Shown piece by piece: positions 1 through 6,359 of a stretch of DNA of 8,423 bases. Positions within the stretch are counted from its first letter, which is position 1, and the number at the start of each line of letters is the position of its first letter. Location: the NCBI GenBank assembly GCA_021160485.1, contig JAGHCL010000025.1, positions 1 through 8,423 on the forward strand, written 5' to 3'. Position numbers and translations under genes: made by a program. The notes beneath the pieces are model-generated. The model made no database searches, was not told where the DNA came from, and was given only the letters and a program-made list of their open reading frames with translations. The stretch comes from Candidatus Desulfofervidaceae bacterium. GTDB taxonomy: Bacteria; Desulfobacterota; Desulfofervidia; Desulfofervidales; Desulfofervidaceae.

Positions 1-350
1 GTATTGTGATGATGGATATGCACCGTTGTATTGGATGTAGATTCTGCATGGCGGCATGTCCTTATGGCTCTAGGAGTTTTAATTGGCAAGATCCCAGGCC
101 TTTTATTAAGAAAGAAAATCCAGAATATCCTACACGGACAAAAGGTGTGGTGGAAAAATGTGATTTCTGTGCCGAGAGACTTGACAAAGGTCTTCTCCCA
201 GCTTGCGTAGAGGCCTGTAAGGAAAAAGCATTGATTTTTGGAGACTTGGGTGATCCAAATTCAGAAGTGAGCAAGGTTTTACGCTCACACTATACCATTA
301 GACGTAAACCTGGCCTTGGTACAGGGCCGCAAATTTATTACATAGTATAG
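1..350 (+). CDS. dsrO: DsrO, periplasmic [4Fe-4S] ferredoxin subunit of DsrMKJOP (5' truncated)
   Basis: This is the C-terminal part of the iron-sulfur subunit of DsrMKJOP, the transmembrane complex of sulfate reducers thought to pass electrons between the quinone pool and sulfite reduction (family knowledge). The reading frame is open from base 3 without a stop, so the gene starts left of the window; the GTG and ATG codons near base 6 are internal. The sequence shows a [12 protein letters not shown] cluster (Cx2Cx2Cx3CP) at about residues 9-20 of the visible part. A second motif, CDFC-x11-C-x3-C, follows, and then the segment [17 protein letters not shown] typical of DsrO and related NrfC-like ferredoxins. 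The expected Tat signal and the other clusters would lie upstream, out of view. It ends with TAG only 8 bases before the preferred ATG of dsrP, so the two are clearly one transcript. The related NrfC/PsrB-type subunits are the alternative, but the DsrP-like neighbour favours DsrO. Confidence 0.9.
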   Translation, partial: IVMMDMHRCIGCRFCMAACPYGSRSFNWQDPRPFIKKENPEYPTRTKGVVEKCDFCAERLDKGLLPACVEACKEKALIFGDLGDPNSEVSKVLRSHYTIRRKPGLGTGPQIYYIV

Positions 351-358
351 GGGTGGCT

Positions 359-1516
359 ATGTTTGAAAAGGCACTAGTTGGAAGTCGGCGATATTGGACA
401 TGGGTGTTCTTTTTACTTAGTGTTGTGGGCGTAGGTTTTATTCTTTATCTCTGGCAGTTAAAGGTAGGTCTGAAAATAACGGACATGAGTAGAGATGTTT
501 CGTGGGGGTTTTACATTGCTAACTTTACCTATCTCGTTGGAGTGGCAGCGGGAGGTGTGATGGTAGCTATTCCTTACTATCTGCATAATTACAAGACATT
601 TGGGAGAATTGCAGTTTTAGGAGAATTTTTGGCAATAGCTGCTGTCATTATGTGCTTGTCGCTAATCATTGTAGACCTTGGGCGGCCGATGCGCCTTTTT
701 AATGTCCTGTTGCATCCAACCCCGCATTCTATTTTGTTTTGGGATATGATTGTTCTGAATGGATATTTGCTCCTTAATATGGTAGTAGGTTGGATGGCTT
801 TACAGGCAGAACGTAATGAAATACCCCCAGCCAAATGGGTGAAGTTTCTGGCATATGTTGCTATTGTGTGGGCCCCTTGCATTCACATAGTGACGGCTTT
901 TCTTTACTCTGGTCTTCCTGGAAGGGGTTTTTGGTTAACTGCTATTATGGCCCCTCGCTTTTTGGCTTCGGCCTTTGCTGCTGGGCCTGCATTTCTTATC
1001 CTCTTCTGTTTCATTATAAGGAAGTATACCAAGTTTGATCCAGGTAAAGAGGCAATTCAAACCCTCGCAAAAATTGTTACTTATAGTATTAGTATCAACT
1101 TCTGTTTCTTTCTGTTTGAAGTCTTTACTACTGTTTATAGCCAAATACCGGAGCATATGCAGCACTTTAAATTCCTCTTTGTGGGCCTGGAAGGACATGG
1201 AAAACTTGTTCCTTGGATGTGGTTCTGTTTTATAGGAATGCTGACAGCAATTATCCTTCTGGTCATTCCCAGCATACGTAAAGACGAGAGTGCATTGGCT
1301 GTATGCTGTGTGTTAGTCATTGTTACTACCTGGATAGATAAGGGACTTGGTTTACTTATTGGTGGTTTTACTCCCAATCCTTTTGATAGGATAACTGATT
1401 ACTGGCCTACCTTCCCTGAAGCATTTATTACCCTTGCTGTATGGGCACTTGGTTTTCTAATTCTTACTATGCTCTACAAAGTAGCCATTTCCGTTAAGGA
1501 GGAAATAAGAGAATAA
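359..1516 (+). CDS. dsrP: DsrP, NrfD-family membrane subunit of DsrMKJOP
   Basis: Integral membrane protein of the NrfD/PsrC family and partner of DsrO. In DsrMKJOP it is expected to bind menaquinone and exchange electrons with the periplasmic ferredoxin subunit (family knowledge). The 385-residue product shows about ten hydrophobic membrane spans: near residues 12-34, 50-73, 86-106, 123-143, 163-183, 198-220, 238-261, 283-305, 313-333 and 353-375. Features typical of the family include the DLGRPMR segment after the third span and the HPTPHSILFWD loop near residue 120. An in-frame GTG at 353 could add two residues. I prefer ATG 359 because AGGGG at 349-353 then sits 5 bases upstream and the protein starts MFEKALVGSRRYW, as DsrP proteins commonly do. 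It is the last gene of the plus-strand cluster and faces trmD tail to tail, with the nested palindromes between them. Confidence 0.92.
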   Translation: MFEKALVGSRRYWTWVFFLLSVVGVGFILYLWQLKVGLKITDMSRDVSWGFYIANFTYLVGVAAGGVMVAIPYYLHNYKTFGRIAVLGEFLAIAAVIMCLSLIIVDLGRPMRLFNVLLHPTPHSILFWDMIVLNGYLLLNMVVGWMALQAERNEIPPAKWVKFLAYVAIVWAPCIHIVTAFLYSGLPGRGFWLTAIMAPRFLASAFAAGPAFLILFCFIIRKYTKFDPGKEAIQTLAKIVTYSISINFCFFLFEVFTTVYSQIPEHMQHFKFLFVGLEGHGKLVPWMWFCFIGMLTAIILLVIPSIRKDESALAVCCVLVIVTTWIDKGLGLLIGGFTPNPFDRITDYWPTFPEAFITLAVWALGFLILTMLYKVAISVKEEIRE

Positions 1517-1536
1517 TTAATTCAGAAATAGATATA

Positions 1537-1608
1537 CAGGAAATATTAACTTGTTTTTAGATAAGGCGTTAACCAATGTTAACGCTCAACGTCTTTTAAT
1601 ATTTCCTG
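1537..1608. terminator. nested palindromes at the dsrP/trmD junction, probable bidirectional terminator
   Basis: Two perfect inverted repeats are nested here. The inner one has 8-base arms (GCGTTAAC at 1566-1573, GTTAACGC at 1578-1585) and a CAAT loop. The outer one has 13-base arms (CAGGAAATATTAA at 1537-1549, TTAATATTTCCTG at 1596-1608). Read rightwards, the structure is followed by GCAGATTTTTCTT, a short U-rich tract suited to ending the dsrP transcript. Read leftwards, the following sequence is AT-rich but has no clear U run, so termination of the trmD transcript is less certain. The inner stem contains the trmD stop codon and the right outer arm lies within its last codons, so the structure overlaps coding sequence. 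Function as a terminator is inferred from the convergent position; an RNA 3'-end stabiliser is the alternative. Confidence 0.6.
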
Positions 1609-2325
1609 GCAGATTTTTCTTAGAAATTCCTTGTCTTCTTTGGTTAATTCTGCTTGGGACAGTAAGTCTGGTCTTAATAATAGCGTTCGAAGTAAGGCTT
1701 GTCTTCGCCGCCACTGAGCAATTCGCTGGTGGTGGCCAGAAAGCAAGATTTCAGGCACCTTATGGCCAGCATAGGTAGAAGGCCGAGTATATTGAGGATA
1801 TTCTAAGAGGCCGATAGTGAAAGATTCTTCTTCTACCGATTGGGGTTTGCCCACTACGCCAGGAACCAGTCTGGCGACAGCATCAATAATACATAAAGCC
1901 GCAGGTTCACCCCCAGTAAGAATGAAATCTCCCAGAGAAATTTCATCTTCAATAAAATACTTAACCCTTTCATCTACTCCTTCATAATGGCCACAGACAA
2001 ATACTAAATGAGGTTTTTGACTGAGTTCTTGAGCAACGAGTTGATCAAATCTACGTCCTTGAGGACTGAGGAGAATGGTCCAAGCCTGAGTTGCCTTTGC
2101 CTTTACATGTTGGATGGCCTTAATCACTGGTTCTGGTTTCATAACCATCCCCCGACCACCACCATAGGGGGCATCATCAGCTACCTTGTGTTTCCCTTCA
2201 GCAAAATCACGAATATTAACAATGTTTATTTGAATTTTTCGGTGTCTAATTGCCCGCTTCAAAATACTGGTTTGAAAGGGAGAAAGAAAAAAATCTGGAA
2301 ACAAAGTGAGAACTGTAAAAATCAT
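1579..2325 (-). CDS. trmD: TrmD, tRNA (guanine-37-N1)-methyltransferase
   Basis: Cytoplasmic SPOUT-class methyltransferase that uses S-adenosylmethionine to make m1G37 next to the anticodon, which prevents +1 frameshifting in translation (family knowledge). At 248 residues it has the usual length. Visible motifs are the N-terminal MIFTVLTLFP, DDAPYGGGRGMVMKPEP at about 50-66, LLSPQGRRF at 85-93, CGHYEGVDERV at 111-121, and the knot segment LGDFILTGGEPAA at 131-143. GLLEYPQYTRP follows at about 172-182. A Glu (about residue 167, in EEESF) sits where E. coli TrmD has its catalytic Asp169; this looks like a conservative variant rather than damage. The ATG lies 3 bases after the stop of the upstream ATPase gene, with no clear Shine-Dalgarno, so translation is probably coupled. 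It is the last gene of the minus-strand run. The usual rpsP-rimM-trmD-rplS neighbours are absent here. Confidence 0.97.
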   Translation of the reverse strand: MIFTVLTLFPDFFLSPFQTSILKRAIRHRKIQINIVNIRDFAEGKHKVADDAPYGGGRGMVMKPEPVIKAIQHVKAKATQAWTILLSPQGRRFDQLVAQELSQKPHLVFVCGHYEGVDERVKYFIEDEISLGDFILTGGEPAALCIIDAVARLVPGVVGKPQSVEEESFTIGLLEYPQYTRPSTYAGHKVPEILLSGHHQRIAQWRRRQALLRTLLLRPDLLSQAELTKEDKEFLRKICQEILKDVER

Positions 2326-2328
2326 TTT

Positions 2329-3090
2329 TTATGGTAATATTTCTAGAAGTTTAGACCGAAATTCTGCCATTTGGGCGGTAAGAAACTTTTTTATTTCAGG
2401 GTGATCAGACTTGATTACTTTCTCAGAGGTATCATAGGCAATAATCTTCCCTTGACTTAGAACAGCTACTTTATTTGCTATGGCAAAAATGGTTGGCACA
2501 TCGTGACTGATGATAATATTGGTAATTTTTAGTTGCCTTTCCATATCCAGGATAAGTTCATAAATAGAAGCACTGGATACAGGATCAAGCCCTGTAGTTG
2601 GTTCATCATAAATAACAATTTCAGGTTCTAAGGCAATGGCTCTAGCCAAGCCAACCCGCTTTTTCATTCCTCCAGAAAGCTCATTAGGCATTTTATTTTC
2701 AACTCCTTCTAGTCCCACTAATGCCAATTTTTCCCTAACAATTTTTTTAATTTCCTGTTCGCTTAGTTTTGTGTGTTCTTTTAAAGGGAAAGCTACATTT
2801 TCCTCTACAGTCATAGAGTCAAATAAAGCAGCTTCTTGGAAGAGCATTCCAAAGCGGCGGCGTATCTTTTTTAATTCCTTTTCATTGGATTGTGTTATGT
2901 CCTTCCCGTCAATAAAGATGTGTCCTTTATCTGGTTTAAGTAAACCAACAATATGTTTAACTAAAACCGTTTTCCCACTGCCACTTCTTCCGATAATTGC
3001 TGTAATTTCCCCTTTGTTGATAGTTAAATTGACTCCTTTAAGGACTTCTACTTTCCCAAACTTTTTATGTAAATCTATTATTTTTATCAC
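2329..3090 (-). CDS. mlaF: MlaF/Ttg2A-type ABC transporter ATP-binding protein
   Basis: Cytoplasmic ATPase of the family that powers retrograde or anterograde phospholipid transport across the envelope together with an MlaE-type permease and an MCE (MlaD) protein (family knowledge). The 253 residues contain every ATPase motif: Walker A GRSGSGKT at 34-41, Q-loop Gln85 in MLFQEAALFDSMTVEENVAFPL, signature LSGGMKKRVGLARA at 138-151, Walker B VIYDEP at 159-164, D-loop GLDP at 167-170 and H-loop His196. The Q-loop and signature wording are typical of the Mla group (COG1127). The start must be GTG at 3090: the frame is closed by TAG five codons upstream and no other start codon lies between. The GTG overlaps the stop of the preceding broken gene as GTGA and has no Shine-Dalgarno, so it probably depends on coupling. 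No permease or MCE gene is present in the window, so the partners must lie elsewhere. Confidence 0.9.
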   Translation of the reverse strand: MIKIIDLHKKFGKVEVLKGVNLTINKGEITAIIGRSGSGKTVLVKHIVGLLKPDKGHIFIDGKDITQSNEKELKKIRRRFGMLFQEAALFDSMTVEENVAFPLKEHTKLSEQEIKKIVREKLALVGLEGVENKMPNELSGGMKKRVGLARAIALEPEIVIYDEPTTGLDPVSSASIYELILDMERQLKITNIIISHDVPTIFAIANKVAVLSQGKIIAYDTSEKVIKSDHPEIKKFLTAQMAEFRSKLLEILP

Positions 3091-3652
3091 GTGGTCAAAA
3101 TACTAAATTTATTTTGTTTTGGCAAGGAGAAAAAAACAAACTTGCTACCTGTCTGGCAATATTCATTTATATCTTTTAAAACTCTTTCCAAACGAGAAGC
3201 TTCGTTGATAACAACTTGGGCGTAAGTTTTTAACTCGGAATCATCTGTTGCTATTTGGGCTAACCGCCGGGCAAATCCACCAAGAGCCATGAGAGGATTC
3301 CTGATTTCATGGGCGATAGTATCTAAAGTAGCTTGCAGACATTCCTTATGTGATTTTTCTTGCGTTTGCTCCAGTTGAGAGATGGTCTGTTGCAGTTTTT
3401 CCTCTAACTTCAGGTTAATTTTGGAAATGGCCTGGTTGGCTTTTTCCTTTAACCCGAAAAAAGCACGGTTGGCCAATTTTATAAGACGTGTAGCTAATCC
3501 GGGTCTTTTTCTATGATTTGGGCTAGTTCCTTTGCTGAGTTCCTTTCGTCGCTGGCTACCTCAATAAGCCGAATGACAAGAGGAGATAAAGATGGTATTT
3601 TGGCTTTATTAATAATATGCTTACGTAAAAAAGATTCTATCTTCTCAGACAT
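3087..3652 (-). pseudogene. frameshifted and internally deleted HDOD / histidine-kinase-like gene
   Basis: The start at 3652 (ATG, one base after the stop of the preceding small gene) gives 52 residues with the beginning of an HDOD signalling domain (IPSLSPLVIRLIEVAS...AQIIEKDP). The frame then stops at TAG 3494-3496. In the -1 frame the match continues without a break as PGLATRLIKLANRAFFGLKEK, the next part of the same domain. One base is therefore missing in the CCCGG run at 3499-3503 (566 bases in all, one short of a whole number of codons). The downstream part continues as a short coiled coil and a kinase dimerisation helix with the H-box AHEIRNPLMA (His codon at 3309-3311), then ends at 3087. 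Most of the HDOD core and the whole ATP-binding domain of a kinase are missing, so even the repaired 188-residue product would lack catalytic parts. Alternatives are a sequencing error, a programmed -1 shift, or a restart at TTG 3476. Decay is my preferred reading. Confidence 0.72.
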
Positions 3653-3653
3653 A

Positions 3654-3869
3654 TCAAAGATTTTCTTTTAATGCCCTTATTCTGTTTTGCATCCGTTGCG
3701 CTAGTTGTTTAAGGGCATTCTGGAGGGTGTTTATATCTTTATGACGAGCATAGACTTTATTTAACTCTTCTAGCCAATATTGGACCGTTTCCATTTCTCT
3801 TTTAGTAAGTTCTTCTTCTACCTTTGCCTTTATTTTTTTAACCAGGGCGGGGTCAAGCTGTTGCCACAT
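3654..3869 (-). CDS. small coiled-coil protein, function unknown
   Basis: I do not recognise this 71-residue protein. It is highly charged, has no cysteines, no signal peptide and no hydrophobic membrane span, and looks almost entirely alpha-helical. There is a probable helix at 6-43 (LDPALVKKIKAKVEEELTK onward) and a second at about 46-69 with heptad-like spacing of Leu, Ala and Met, suggesting a helical hairpin or a coiled-coil oligomer. Two things support it as a real gene. A perfect AGGAGG (3877-3882) sits 7 bases before the ATG, the best ribosome binding site in the window. Its stop is also followed after a single base by the start codon of the broken HDOD/kinase gene, so the two were translated as a pair. 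That suggests a role linked to that signalling protein, but this is inference. Because the gene itself is intact, it may still act on its own. Confidence 0.72.
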   Translation of the reverse strand: MWQQLDPALVKKIKAKVEEELTKREMETVQYWLEELNKVYARHKDINTLQNALKQLAQRMQNRIRALKENL

Positions 3870-3876
3870 TTTGGAG

Positions 3877-3882
3877 CCTCCT
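3877..3882 (-). promoter_or_regulatory. perfect Shine-Dalgarno for the 71-residue gene
   Basis: AGGAGG on the minus strand, 7 bases before the ATG at 3869. It sets the start of the small coiled-coil gene. It marks a fresh translation start after the 97-base gap that separates the oxidoreductase genes from the downstream part of the run. Confidence 0.8.
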
Positions 3883-3907
3883 ATATGCGTTTATACCTAC
3901 CGTAATC

Positions 3908-3978
3908 AGTAATGAATAACGTAAACCCACCCCCGCTTGTTCACTGCTGCTTTCCCCATCAACACTTTACTCATTACT
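3908..3978 (-). repeat. 12-base inverted repeat enclosing the end of the gamma subunit gene
   Basis: On the minus strand AGTAATGAGTAA (3978-3967) and TTATTCATTACT (3919-3908) can form a 12-pair stem in RNA, with one G-U pair, around a 47-base loop that contains a G-rich stretch (GGGGGTGGG). The first arm covers the last codons and the stop of the gamma subunit gene. No U tract follows, so this does not look like a classical terminator. It could stabilise the 3' end of the upstream part of the transcript or may be chance. Apart from this and the ribosome binding site, I see nothing else in the gap 3870-3966. Confidence 0.35.
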
Positions 3979-4512
3979 TGTTTCTAACGACTTATCACTT
4001 ATATATTTTATTCCCTTTTCAATTGCGTCTTTGTTAACAGGAATAAACTTTGCTTTAGCTCCTGTGAGTTTTTCTTCCAATGTCTGGTAGACAGTTTCCG
4101 GTTTTATCCCTTTAGTGACAGCCAAAAAGGCTCCCATCATAACCATGTTACCCATTTTACTGATTTGGAAAGCAGGCACTCCTACGACTCTTATATCTTC
4201 CCGGGCAGGTAGCTCTTTGATGAGGAAACTATCATACAATAAAGTTCCATTTGTTTTCAAACGGGGTAAGAATTTATAGAGAGACGGTTGATTAAACACT
4301 ATTAGCACATCTGGGTGGACAATAGCAGGTGAGCCAATAAGTTGGTCTGAACAAATTACCTGACAATTACAGGTGCCACCCCGTGACTCTGGACCATAGG
4401 AAGGCACCCAAGTTACATATTTGCCTTCTTTCATTGCGCAATAAGCAATTAAATCTCCTAAAAACAAGACTCCCTGACCGCCAAAACCAGCAATGATTAT
4501 CTCTGTTTTCAT
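3967..4512 (-). CDS. 2-oxoacid:ferredoxin oxidoreductase, gamma subunit
   Basis: Gamma subunit of a four-subunit 2-oxoacid:ferredoxin oxidoreductase (VOR/KOR type), a cytoplasmic enzyme that oxidatively decarboxylates a 2-oxoacid to an acyl-CoA and CO2 with ferredoxin as acceptor, or runs in reverse (family knowledge). The gamma domain is thought to contribute to CoA binding. The 181 residues begin with the family signature MKTEIIIAGFGGQGV (GFGGQGV at 9-15). PSYGPESRGGTCNC at 37-50 corresponds to the PSYGPE-RGGT motif of gamma subunits, and the length is normal. The ATG lies 9 bases after the beta stop, with AGGG about 7 bases upstream. It is the last gene of the oxidoreductase set. Substrate choice cannot be read from this subunit. 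Confidence 0.93.
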   Translation of the reverse strand: MKTEIIIAGFGGQGVLFLGDLIAYCAMKEGKYVTWVPSYGPESRGGTCNCQVICSDQLIGSPAIVHPDVLIVFNQPSLYKFLPRLKTNGTLLYDSFLIKELPAREDIRVVGVPAFQISKMGNMVMMGAFLAVTKGIKPETVYQTLEEKLTGAKAKFIPVNKDAIEKGIKYISDKSLETSNE

Positions 4513-4521
4513 TGTTCAGCC

Positions 4522-5268
4522 CTATTTGTCTCTAAATACCCCTAAAGGGAAGACCTTTGTCATTTCATTTTTAACAAACTCCCAAGATTCCTCTGGAGTC
4601 ATCTTCCAGTTAGTGGGACAGTTTGATAACACTTCTACCAGAGAAAATCCACGTCCTTCAATCTGGTTTAAAAGAGCCTTTTTAAGCGCCGCTCTAGTTT
4701 TTAAAATATGTTCTACATCAAATAGGCTCACACGTTCCAGATAAACCGGCGCATCTAGAGTATTGAGCAGTTCACATACTCGCAATGGATAACCACAGAA
4801 TTCGGCAAACCGACCTGTAGGCGTAGTAGTGCTCTTCTGTCCTAATAAAGTTGTGGGTGCCATCTGTCCTCCGGTCATGCCATAGACAGCATTATTAACA
4901 AAAACCACCGTAAAGAGTTCTCCCCTGTTTGCCGCATGAATAATTTCATTCGTCCCGATGGCAGCTAAATCGCCATCACCCTGATAAGTAATAACAATGC
5001 TTTCAGGACGTAATCTTTTTACAGCTGTAGCAATGGCTGGTGCCCGGCCGTGAGGACCCTGAATGCCATCAAATTTTAAATACTTCAAGGCTAGCACAGA
5101 ACACCCTACAGGTTCAATCATAATAACTCTCTTTCTAATTCCAAGTTCATCTACCACCTCACCCAGCAGTTTATGCAGGGTGGCGTGTCCACACCCAGGA
5201 CAATAGTGGGTGTGACCCATATAGGTTTCAGGTTCTGGATATTTTGGTATTAAAGCTGATACACGCAT
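4522..5268 (-). CDS. 2-oxoacid:ferredoxin oxidoreductase, beta subunit (thiamine pyrophosphate-binding)
   Basis: Catalytic thiamine pyrophosphate subunit of the oxidoreductase. Visible are CPGCGH at 23-28, EPVGCS with Cys56, and a late Cys217 in LSNCP. Together these make the four cysteines expected to hold the proximal [4Fe-4S] cluster. The cofactor motif begins at GDGD (97-100) and runs to VFVNNAVYGMTGGQ (122-135), with the Mg-binding Asp and Asn in the usual places. At 248 residues it is of normal size. The ATG shares one base with the TAA stop of the alpha gene (TAATG), and GGAG lies 8 bases upstream. GPHGRAP at 71-77 is conserved across KOR- and VOR-type beta subunits, so the acyl substrate remains open. 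Symbols such as korB or vorA would be guesses. Confidence 0.94.
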   Translation of the reverse strand: MRVSALIPKYPEPETYMGHTHYCPGCGHATLHKLLGEVVDELGIRKRVIMIEPVGCSVLALKYLKFDGIQGPHGRAPAIATAVKRLRPESIVITYQGDGDLAAIGTNEIIHAANRGELFTVVFVNNAVYGMTGGQMAPTTLLGQKSTTTPTGRFAEFCGYPLRVCELLNTLDAPVYLERVSLFDVEHILKTRAALKKALLNQIEGRGFSLVEVLSNCPTNWKMTPEESWEFVKNEMTKVFPLGVFRDK

Positions 5269-6359
5269 TAGACCAACTCCATAATTTTTTCTAAAATTTC
5301 TTTTTCCGTTGGGACAATTCCACCATAACGGGCGTAGAGTTTTACTTCTGCTCTTCCCTCTACACCTAAACGTACATCCTCTACAAACTGACCAAACGAC
5401 ATTTCTACTACCAACACTCTATCAATTTGATGTGTGGTTAGGTCAGCATAGACCTGATAGGGAAAAGGCCAAAGTGTAATGGGACGTATTAAGCCTACCT
5501 TTACACCTTTCTCTCGGGCTTGATCTACGGCTGCCTTGGCAACGCGGGAGGGTGTACCAAAGGCAGTTACCAAAATTTTGGCATCGTCAATTTTGTAATC
5601 CTCATATCTTACTTCATTGGCTTCAATTTGTTTATATTTTTGTAATAATCTTGTTTTGGCTTCCACCATTGGTTCAGGGGTAAGGAACAAAAATTCAATT
5701 GTGTTTTGAGTTTCTCTATCTCCCATTCCTGTTGCTGCCCAGGGTTTTTCATATTCTTCAATGGGCACATCTGGAAATTCCATAGACTCTTTCATTTGTC
5801 CCAAATATCCATCTGCTAATAGCATTCCAGGAGTGCGATATTTATCAGTAAGATTGAAAAGTAACATTGTGTGTTCTGCCATTTCTTGTACAGAGTTAGG
5901 GGCAAATACAATGAGTTTATAATCCCCATGACCACCGCCCTTTACTGCCTGGAAATAATCACCCTGTTCTGGCTGAATGCTTCCTAGACCCGGTCCCCCT
6001 CGCATTATATTAATAATAACACAGGGCAACTCACAAGCGGCAATATAAGAAATGCCCTCTTGTTTTAAACTGATACCTGGGCTGGACGAAGCCGTCATCA
6101 CCCGACAACCTACGGAAGCGCCACCCATGACTGCGTTAATAGAAGCAAGTTCACTTTCCATTTGTAAGAAAACGCGGAACTTAGGATACATAGGCTTTTC
6201 GCCCCTTCTTTCCCTTTCCCGGTCAGCAAAAAATCTTTCTGCCAGACCTTCAATAATTTCACTGGATGGTGTGATTGGATAACCAAAAAAACCTTCCAAA
6301 CCTGCCCTTAAGGCTCCTTCTACAATAGCCTCATTTCCCTTCATGTAAACTCTACTCAT
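5268..6359 (-). CDS. vorB: 2-oxoacid:ferredoxin oxidoreductase, alpha subunit (VorB/KorA type)
   Basis: Alpha subunit, which carries the pyrimidine-binding domain for thiamine pyrophosphate and shapes the substrate pocket. Residues 26-34 read GYPITPSSE, the YPITP signature of the family. They are followed by MESELASINAVMGGASVGCR, a TASSSPGISLKQEGI segment and MRGGPGLGSIQPEQGDY, all typical. The C-terminal transketolase-C-like domain begins about residue 258 (KILVTAFGTPSRVAK) and includes VGLIRPITLWPFP and VVEMSFGQFVEDVR. The length of 363 residues is complete. This type is commonly annotated as 3-methyl-2-oxobutanoate dehydrogenase subunit VorB, but close relatives use 2-oxoglutarate (KorA), so the symbol is provisional. 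The start overlaps the ferredoxin stop as ATGA, with GAGG 7 bases upstream. The tight packing of delta, alpha, beta and gamma implies co-translation in complex order. Confidence 0.9.
   Translation of the reverse strand: MSRVYMKGNEAIVEGALRAGLEGFFGYPITPSSEIIEGLAERFFADRERERRGEKPMYPKFRVFLQMESELASINAVMGGASVGCRVMTASSSPGISLKQEGISYIAACELPCVIINIMRGGPGLGSIQPEQGDYFQAVKGGGHGDYKLIVFAPNSVQEMAEHTMLLFNLTDKYRTPGMLLADGYLGQMKESMEFPDVPIEEYEKPWAATGMGDRETQNTIEFLFLTPEPMVEAKTRLLQKYKQIEANEVRYEDYKIDDAKILVTAFGTPSRVAKAAVDQAREKGVKVGLIRPITLWPFPYQVYADLTTHQIDRVLVVEMSFGQFVEDVRLGVEGRAEVKLYARYGGIVPTEKEILEKIMELV

Noticed and set aside
353..358. GTG start for dsrP, two codons upstream of ATG 359
   Set aside because: It would place the Shine-Dalgarno-like AGGGG on top of the start codon. 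ATG 359 has correct spacing and the usual N-terminus.
1551..1778. 75-codon open frame on the plus strand after dsrP
   Set aside because: It starts at a TTG, runs through the palindromes and lies antisense to the end of trmD. The hydrophobic stretch is a by-product of the opposite strand.
2008..2337. 109-codon open frame on the plus strand
   Set aside because: It is antisense to trmD, shows no family resemblance and has no ribosome binding site of note.
2636..3106. 156-codon open frame on the plus strand
   Set aside because: It lies antisense to the ABC ATPase, whose motifs are all intact. The translation is Ser/Phe/Pro-rich with no recognisable domain, as expected of a shadow frame.
3087..3476. 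Stand-alone 129-residue histidine-kinase-like protein starting at TTG 3476
   Set aside because: The HDOD match continues upstream of this TTG in the same frame and then in the shifted frame to an ATG coupled to the preceding gene. The TTG codon also lacks a ribosome binding site. A restart there is possible but not the original gene start.
3870..3966. Second promoter upstream of the 71-residue gene
   Set aside because: TTATTC and TATAAA occur about 18 bases apart on the minus strand, but the -35 match is poor. I would not call it a promoter.
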